This document shows positions 57,803-64,000 of a stretch of 64,000 bases of DNA, one piece after another (the stretch's first letter is position 1; the number at the start of each line of letters is the position of its first letter). The notes under the pieces are model-generated. The model was not told the origin of the DNA, made no database searches, and saw only the letters and a list, made by a program, of their open reading frames with translations. This stretch comes from Tetraselmis striata (Eukaryota; Chlorophyta; Chlorodendrophyceae; Chlorodendrales; Chlorodendraceae): contig VCJN01001948.1 of assembly GCA_006384855.1 (NCBI GenBank), forward strand, positions 1 through 64,000, given 5' to 3'. Position numbers and translations under genes: made by a program.

Positions 57803-60800
57803 TCATCAAGGTGGGATGCATCAAGCGGACCAGGGCCAGATCAGCGGATACGTTTGATACGCAGACGGCAACATGAGGCCCTTTTAGGGCGACTCGTCAG
57901 TCCATCGGTCGTTAGAATTTTGAGGAGAGCAAGAGGGGAGGAGAGAGAATGGGACCGGATAAGCGTGGCGATTGCGTTGATCCACGGAGATCGATGTGTC
58001 CATCGCCTGTGCTTGTGCGGCCATGCGGTCTCCAAAGGCGCCACGCGGGCCGTGGACAGGGTACAAACCTGGCAGAAACGGTACACCGCCACAAAGGTCG
58101 GCGTGTCCTGCAGCTCCACCGCGGCGTCCAGGAACATCTGCGCACATCGGCCGGAGGGCGTGTCAGCCGCTGTGCGGGGTGGGAGGGGGCAGGCAGGAGG
58201 GCGCGCCTCGGGCAAGGGGGTGACATCGAGGAAAGGGGGGGGGGGGGGAGCGCCTTGGGCGTCAGGCTGGCCACGCGGTGCTTCTGGCAGTGGCGCAGCG
58301 CCTGCAGCACCCGCCCGCGCGCCAGCAGGCTGCGGCAGTGCTGCTCGTGCTCGCCGATGCGGCACAGCACCGCCCCCGCCAGCTCAAACCTGGGGGGAAG
58401 CGGGCGCGAGGGGGGCTGCGTGTGAGCCGCCTGCCGTACTCCCGTCAACGTCCATTTAATAGGGGGGTGGGGTGGGGGGGGGGGGGGGGGGGGGGTTACG
58501 TTACCAGGCCCCACTAACCGGGCACTTCCCGAGTGTGGGTATGAACGGGCGGGCGACTCCCTGCCACCACTACAAACTATGGGCTTGAGGCGTGTTCGAG
58601 CTCTCAATAGGCGGCCACTGTCTACTGAAACCCACCGCCAGTGGAACTTTGCTGCGCACGTCGCGGCACATTGAGGGCAATCACGCCGGCCGCTGTTGGC
58701 TAAACGGGTGGAGAAGTACCCCACACACTAGCCCTCTGAATTGGCGACTTTGGGGTGACAAATGGAAGCAGGTATAGTATGAACCTGTTGTGGTGGCGGA
58801 CGGCAGGTGGGATGGGAGCGGGGGGTGGGTGGGCCCGGGGGGGGGGGGGGGGGGGGGGGGGGGCTGCACCCTCCAGGCAGCCGGCCGCTGGTCGCCAGCG
58901 CCTCCAGGTGGTCTGCCAGCGGCTTGCTGCTGCAGGCGGGCTGCCACTCGACCAGGCTGAACACCTGCCCGGGGAAGCAGGAGTGGGGGGGGGGGGGGGG
59001 GGGGGGGGGGGGCTTCTGCGTCAGCCACACGTGCGATCATATGGCCAGGAAGGACGCTCTGGCATTTTTCTAGATGTAGGGCAATAAAGGCCCGATTATG
59101 CCTGAAGGTCAGAGAGAGAGTTCGCATCATGGGGCTTTGGTGGGTTTTGGGTTGCTGTTTAGGGTGTAAAGATGCCGGGTTCTAGGGTTTGTAGAGTTGG
59201 GGTCCACACCTCAACCCCTGAGCTATCAACATGATTTGATATAATAATGCAGCATGAGTTTACTGCTACAATGCTACGACATTAGGGTTTGGCCGCACGA
59301 GCGGCAGCAGGGCGGGGAGCCCACCTGCGCCACCTGGCCCTGCTCCAGCATGCAGTCCACTGCCAGGCAGAACAGGGCGGGCGGGATCTGCAGGCCCGCG
59401 CCCTCCACGCTGGCGATGTACTCCACCACCGCCGCGGTCAGGTACGCCGCGTCCACGGCCTCCTCCTCGTGCAGCCACCGCAGCACCTGCGATGCCGACG
59501 CCGCAGCGCTCCGTCAACAACACTGTTGTTTGAAAGGGAGACAACACCAGAATCGGACGGAGAGCAGGACGCAGAAACCTTGACGCAAAATGTTGCCAAA
59601 CCATGTTTTAATGTGCTTGGTTTGTTTGGGTCACAGAAAGCAATTAAATGGCACAGTGTACAATCATGTATACCCTTCCAATAACATCAAGAAGCAGTGA
59701 GCCCCTCCTTGTCAGAGGATTGGGACCCGGCAACCCAAACCCTAATTATTATACTAGACCCTAAACTCCGCATTCACCCCACTAAGGGTTAAAATCCCAC
59801 ACCCTAACAAATGATATGGATACCCCCGCCATGGATGCAAAGCCCTAGATATCAAGCTATGGCGGTGTGAAACCCTAGACACCATGATGAATCCGTCGAG
59901 ACCAGGGCTTGCATGCGGGTCGCGCGCCGCACCTCCTGCGTCACCTCCGCCGGCTCCACCGCACCGCTGTCCACCGGGCCGCGCAGCGCCGCCTGTTGCC
60001 CCGCCGCGGGCGCCGCCGTGCGCATGTGCACCGCCGACGCGGCGTTGAGGGCGTCGTAGACAGCGGAGAGCACCGCCATTGGCTCGCGCTCCTGGAGCAG
60101 GGACGCCAGGATGCCGAGCACCAGCGGCTTGGGCGGGGACAGCGGGTGCAGGGAGGGCCGCCGTCGCTGCACGCGGGGGGGGGGGGGGGGGGGGGGGGAT
60201 GCAGTCAGTCCTGGACCTAGCACTAGGGTATCCCCAGCTCAGAATCAAAAAACTCCGACATTCACAGAAAACCTGGTTCAAGTGCCCGTTCGGCCCATTT
60301 GAGTCCGCTGCTGTAGTGCCATTTCGTTTATCACATGCCCCTTTGTCGTGTGATACAAGTAAAGTAATTTTCGCCCCGGGCCATCATCGGCAGAAGCCGC
60401 CCCAGCACTTGACCTCTTGCGCCAACTGCAGTCGTAGGTCCGGCATAGCCCGTAGACCGTTGCCTCATTCAAACCCCGAAGGGCCAATGCATCAACCGCA
60501 TGGGCCCGCCAGCTGCCGTGCAGTGCGGGCATTTTTTTTCCATACCCACGTGCAAAATGGTGACGTACCCCGATGCCGGATTACAGGACGAAGATGCAAG
60601 CTAAGGCGGTACGGGTACGAGCCGCCAGTGACGATGATCAGAAACCAGCCTCGGGCAGGGATTGAACCCCAACTTCACGATTCGTAGTCATTTGCTCTCA
60701 CAGCAGAGACCCCCAAACCATGTGCTGCAATGATGAGGTGGGTGAATCGTCCTGGGGGGGGTTCAGGTGTCCGAGGGCCTTGGGGTAAAGGGGTTTAGGG

Positions 60801-62128
60801 CTCAGGGGACATGCGGGGTTTATAGGGTGCATAGATTGGGCGTAGGGGCCCACCTCAAACGTGGAGAGGAGGACAAGAGCAGAAGGGGTATCCTTCCTGG
60901 TGTTAGGGGATTTAATCCGGTTATCCTGGCTAAATGACGTTTGGGGGGCTTGGAAAGGTGTGGAACCGAGTTGGCTAGGCTACAAGTAGGGTTTTGTTGC
61001 ACGGGGCTACTAGGGTTTGAGCGATGTCAGCGTGAGCCTACATGAGAAAGGGGGTCTTAGGGGGTTTAGAAAGGCGCGATGGGAGTCATTTGGGCTTGAG
61101 AGCAGGAAACAGGGGTGGTGGGGGGGGGGGGGGGGGGCAGGGGCATGGGGGCGCTCACCTGCAGGAAGGCGGCCAGCTGGGGCCACGCGCTGCACGTGGC
61201 GGCGACGCCCTCCAGGAACACCTCCAGCCGCCAGAGCAGGCCATTGTGCAGGTCGATCGCGATGCTGGGCGAGTGGAACTGCCAGCCGGCAGCGTAGACC
61301 TCGTACGCGGGCAGCAGCCCGGCGATGGTGCTGCAGCCGCCATTGCCGTCGCCGCCACTGCTGCTGCCCTCGCCGGCCGCGCCCTCCCAGCCCGGCGGCA
61401 TGTGCAGCGCGAGCGGCAGCGGGCCCGCGATGGGCGTGAGGTGCCGGCCGCCCTGCCCCACGTCCACGATCAACACCACGCCCGTCTCCAGGTGGTGCAC
61501 CTGCGCGTGGGCGGGCATGCAAGCTGAGCTCGGCCCTCTGGTGGAGAAAGGGTGACCACCGCTGCTCTAGGGTTTCACGTGAGCCCTAATTAAGAAGAAC
61601 CGCCGTGGCCTTATTATGCCCGCGGGGGGAAGCAGGAAGACAGGTCAGCAAACAGCTTGACTTAGGAGGGGGGAGGGGGGTAACCCTCGCCCAAATCACC
61701 GTTCATGAGACATGCAGTGATTTGGGTTCATATATAAGGGTTATGATACCCTAGTCTGAGGGACAAGGCTCTGCATGGCTTTGGTGCTAAGAGTCCTTCT
61801 AGGCGACGCGGAGGAATCCAGGATCTCGGAAACTCTGCTGGGATTTCCTAGGGCTTGTATACCCTCAGATGACCCCGATGTCCCCTCATCCTTGCCCCAC
61901 ATGCAGGATAGCCAGGAAGCTATGCCGTTTGGCACCCGGCAGCGCTCACCAGCAGCAGGTTGTCGTAGCCGTTGAGCTCCACCGGGCCGCCGATCAGCTC
62001 CACCTCGTGCTGCAGGATCACCGCGTCCTGCCCGCCAGCACCGCCGCAACAGTCAGCCGGCACGGCAGGGCGCAGTGGCAGGGAGGCCAGCGTGCCCCAA
62101 TCACGACCCCAACGCCCCTCCCCCCCTT

Positions 62129-62159
<31 letters not shown>

Positions 62160-64000
62160 CACCACCACCACCACCATGCAGCCGATTGGCTTGGTACGTG
62201 GGCGCATGGCACAGGCGGCGACGGACGGCAGTGGCAGGCGGGGTGCCCGGGCGGACCTTGTAGAAGCGGTAGAGGCTGAGCCGCGCGCCGTCGGGGTCCA
62301 TGTGGCAGCAGTACACGCGGCCGTACAGGGTGAGCAGGCGGACCTGCGGGCCGGCGGCAATGCGGCATGCCTCTTTTCAGAGGCGGAGCATGGCACGGCC
62401 GGGTTGGAGGGACGGGGACCGTCAGGGCGCAATGGGAGAGGGGGGGGGGGGGGGGGGGGGGGCGGGGCTACTGCATTTCTTAAGTAGGGCATACAGAGGG
62501 ATGCAGCAGCCACTGGGTTGTTGGGGGGGGGGGGGGGGGGACTGGCGGAGGGGGATGGCACCTGGTTGGACTCCAGCCAGGGCTTGGGGGCGCCCGGCGC
62601 CGCGTAGGGCGTCAGCTCAAAGTGCGGCAGCGTGATGACCTCTTTTGCGGTGAACTGGGGATGGTGGGCGGGGGCGGAGCGGGGGTGGGGGGGGGGGGGG
62701 GGGGGGGGGGCGGTGAGTGACTCGGGCGGCGGCCAGCGCCATGCAGTAACTGGACTTCTGTCGAGTTGGATTCCCGGAATACAATCCCCAACGGTCACGT
62801 TTGGTGTGTTCCCGCGGGGTTACACGCAGTCTGAGGGAAAAAGGCCCCCGAGGAGCAAAGGTCCGCACACCGTCCGACAGGGATCAGAGCATGCGGCACC
62901 GCCATGGTGTGAACTCCGGTGGTGGACACGGTGTTCCCTACCAGCGGTGGGCATGTGAGGTGTGTTCCCATCGGATACCGTGACAGATACGCCCCGCCCA
63001 CTGTCAGCTGGCGCTTTTGTACCGCTGACCGCCTGACTGAGCACCCTAAACCGGCACGACTGAGCACCCCGCGCGCCATCACCAAAGACGACATTGGGGC
63101 GGCGATGAGTTTCACACAGTTGCTCGGACTCCCTAGTGTATCAGTAGGACCGTGGTTCATGCACAGCGGCAAAGCGGGCTGAGGGGGGGGGGGGACCTGG
63201 TACGCAGAGATGACGACGCCGCGGTCGCCGGTGCCGAGCAGCACCATCCGACTCTCGTGGGTGTATTGGTACCAGCGCACCTGCGCGCATACCCGGAGGC
63301 CAGGGCCGGGGGGGGCGGGGGGGGGGGGGGGGGGGGGGGGGGAGCAGAGGAGCGCGGTTGGCGTCAGCGGCCGAGCCATCATGCCACCGCCGACATCCAG
63401 GGCAGCGCGGATGTTCAGAAGCGCCGTACTGGAAACACGGCTCCTGTGTCCGTGCTGTTAACGCTGCTTCACCCCACCCCATAGACGGGACGATTGCAAA
63501 ACAATCGAACACGCCAATTGAGATGTGCGTATCAGGATGTCCGGATGCTGCACCCATAATAAGAAGCCTCACATCGGGCGCGCATGCTACCAAAAGGAAC
63601 ATCAACTCTAAACGCCGCGATGGTGTCGGTCTTCATTTGACCTCTGGCGGGTGCTATGTCTGCAGTGTTCTCAGTCCCATTTCGGCGCCCCGATCGCGAA
63701 CACGACACACAATTGCCCATACAATGCACGTTGCAGAAGATTTGCTTTGAAATGGTTTGGTCTGCTCTGCTCTGCCAGAGGTCACAGAGGGACAAGACAG
63801 GGAAGGGGGGGGGGGGGGGGGGGGTTGCCTGGTGGCTGAGCGTCTTGACGTAGGTGAGTGCAGTGTGGTTGGAGCTGAGCAGGTAGAGCTCGAGCCCCTG
63901 CGGCGTGACCATGCAGCAGCTGGCGAAGGACGTCTGCACCCAGAAGAAGCCAAGCAGCGGCACACCCGCCTTGCTCTTGCGCGAGCCCTGCGCGGCCGCC
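57564..64000 (-). CDS. RMC1: RMC1 (Mic1/C18orf8) homologue, 3' eleven exons
   Basis: Minus-strand exons 64000-63829 (runs off the window), 63280-63197, 62654-62562, 62343-62257, 62027-61950, 61500-61159, 60166-59933, 59486-59325, 58964-58870, 58389-58254, 58137-58069 and 57683-57564 splice in frame to 556 residues, lacking the N-terminus. Order matches human RMC1: TPQGLELYLLSSNHTAL, VRWYQYTHESRMVLLGTGD, LPHFELTPYAAP, LLTLYGRVYCCHMDPDG, WQFHSPSIAIDLHNGLLWRL, VVEYIASVEGAGLQIPP, EWQPACSSKPLADHLEAL, LLARGRVLQALRHCQ, FLDAAVELQDTPTFVAVYRF and a short C-terminus ending LASGSV. The first half is a beta-propeller; the second is the helical Mic1 domain. RMC1 binds the MON1-CCZ1 Rab7 exchange factor and acts in late endosome, vacuole and autophagy traffic. 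Nearly all introns are phase 0. Two have GC donors (63828 and 58253), and C runs lie at most intron ends. Confidence 0.9.
60350..60715 (-). mobile_element. SINE copy in an RMC1 intron
   Basis: On the minus strand it starts with a tRNA-like head (B box GGGTTCAATCC, plus-strand 60659-60669, with a run of GTCTCTGCTGTGAGAGCA before it), passes through a body related to the tandem units at 10.4-11.7 kb (ACTGGCGGCTCGTACC), and ends with the shared core (GTTGATGCATTGGCCCTTCG, then CTACGACTGCAGTTGGCGCA) and a short tail ATTACTTTACTTG. It lies in the 60167-61158 intron in the same orientation as RMC1. It has one head, not four, and lacks the second tRNA-like segment of the 11.75 kb element. No target duplication was found, so it is the older copy. 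Confidence 0.8.

Noticed and set aside
60335-60735. Target duplication around the second SINE
   Set aside because: GCATGTG and GCACATG near the two ends are short and inverted or imperfect, so they do not meet the standard set by the 10.4 kb copy.

Overview
The window looks like nuclear DNA of a unicellular green alga (Chlorophyta); genus not determined. Reasons: GC-rich spliced genes whose introns are almost all phase 0, a plastid-targeted protein of cyanobacterial type, an RMC1 (Mic1) orthologue, a large secreted Cys-rich repeat protein, and many retroelements and DNA transposons. There is no bacterial operon structure. Long C homopolymers lie inside introns, nearly always on the coding strand and often a few bases after the 5' splice site, so their strand predicts the direction of transcription.

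Layout. 0-7.2 kb: sparse DNA, two strong hairpins, then a 1339-residue secreted protein on the minus strand with six near-identical 117-residue Cys-rich modules and a Pro-Ala-Pro-Thr tract. 7.2-12 kb: gene-poor, with a 1.6 kb tRNA-derived SINE whose head is amplified four times in tandem, the whole flanked by a perfect 15-bp target duplication. 13-16 kb: a TPR gene piece and an unrecognised spliced gene. 16.4-44.5 kb: a transposon nest. It holds two copies each of two LINE families with restriction-like endonucleases (LINE-A, LINE-B), two copies of a retroelement with a TTTCAA-repeat tail (element C), a tyrosine-recombinase fragment, a CACTA-type transposase with a nearby Tudor-like gene, a 58-bp minisatellite and a 113-bp tandem array just upstream of an ORF.

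44.9-64 kb is the host gene block: a seven-exon coiled-coil protein (410 aa), a two-exon protein of unknown function (298 aa), a four-exon plastid HNH protein (314 aa) and the 3' eleven exons of RMC1, which runs off the right edge. The exon joins of these four genes keep frame exactly. The RMC1 introns hold a SINE copy, many C tracts, telomere-like AAACCCT motifs and two GC-AG introns. A 79-bp LINE-B fragment with perfect 15-bp target duplications lies between the HNH gene and RMC1.

LINE-B is seen at four places (16.7, 37.6-39.7, 43.6-44.4, 56.4 kb) sharing one 3' end, and two of these have exact target duplications, so the insertion mechanism can be read directly. The SINE family is also seen twice, with a shared core and tail behind different tRNA-like parts. 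Gene functions are inferred from remembered family patterns; no searches were run.
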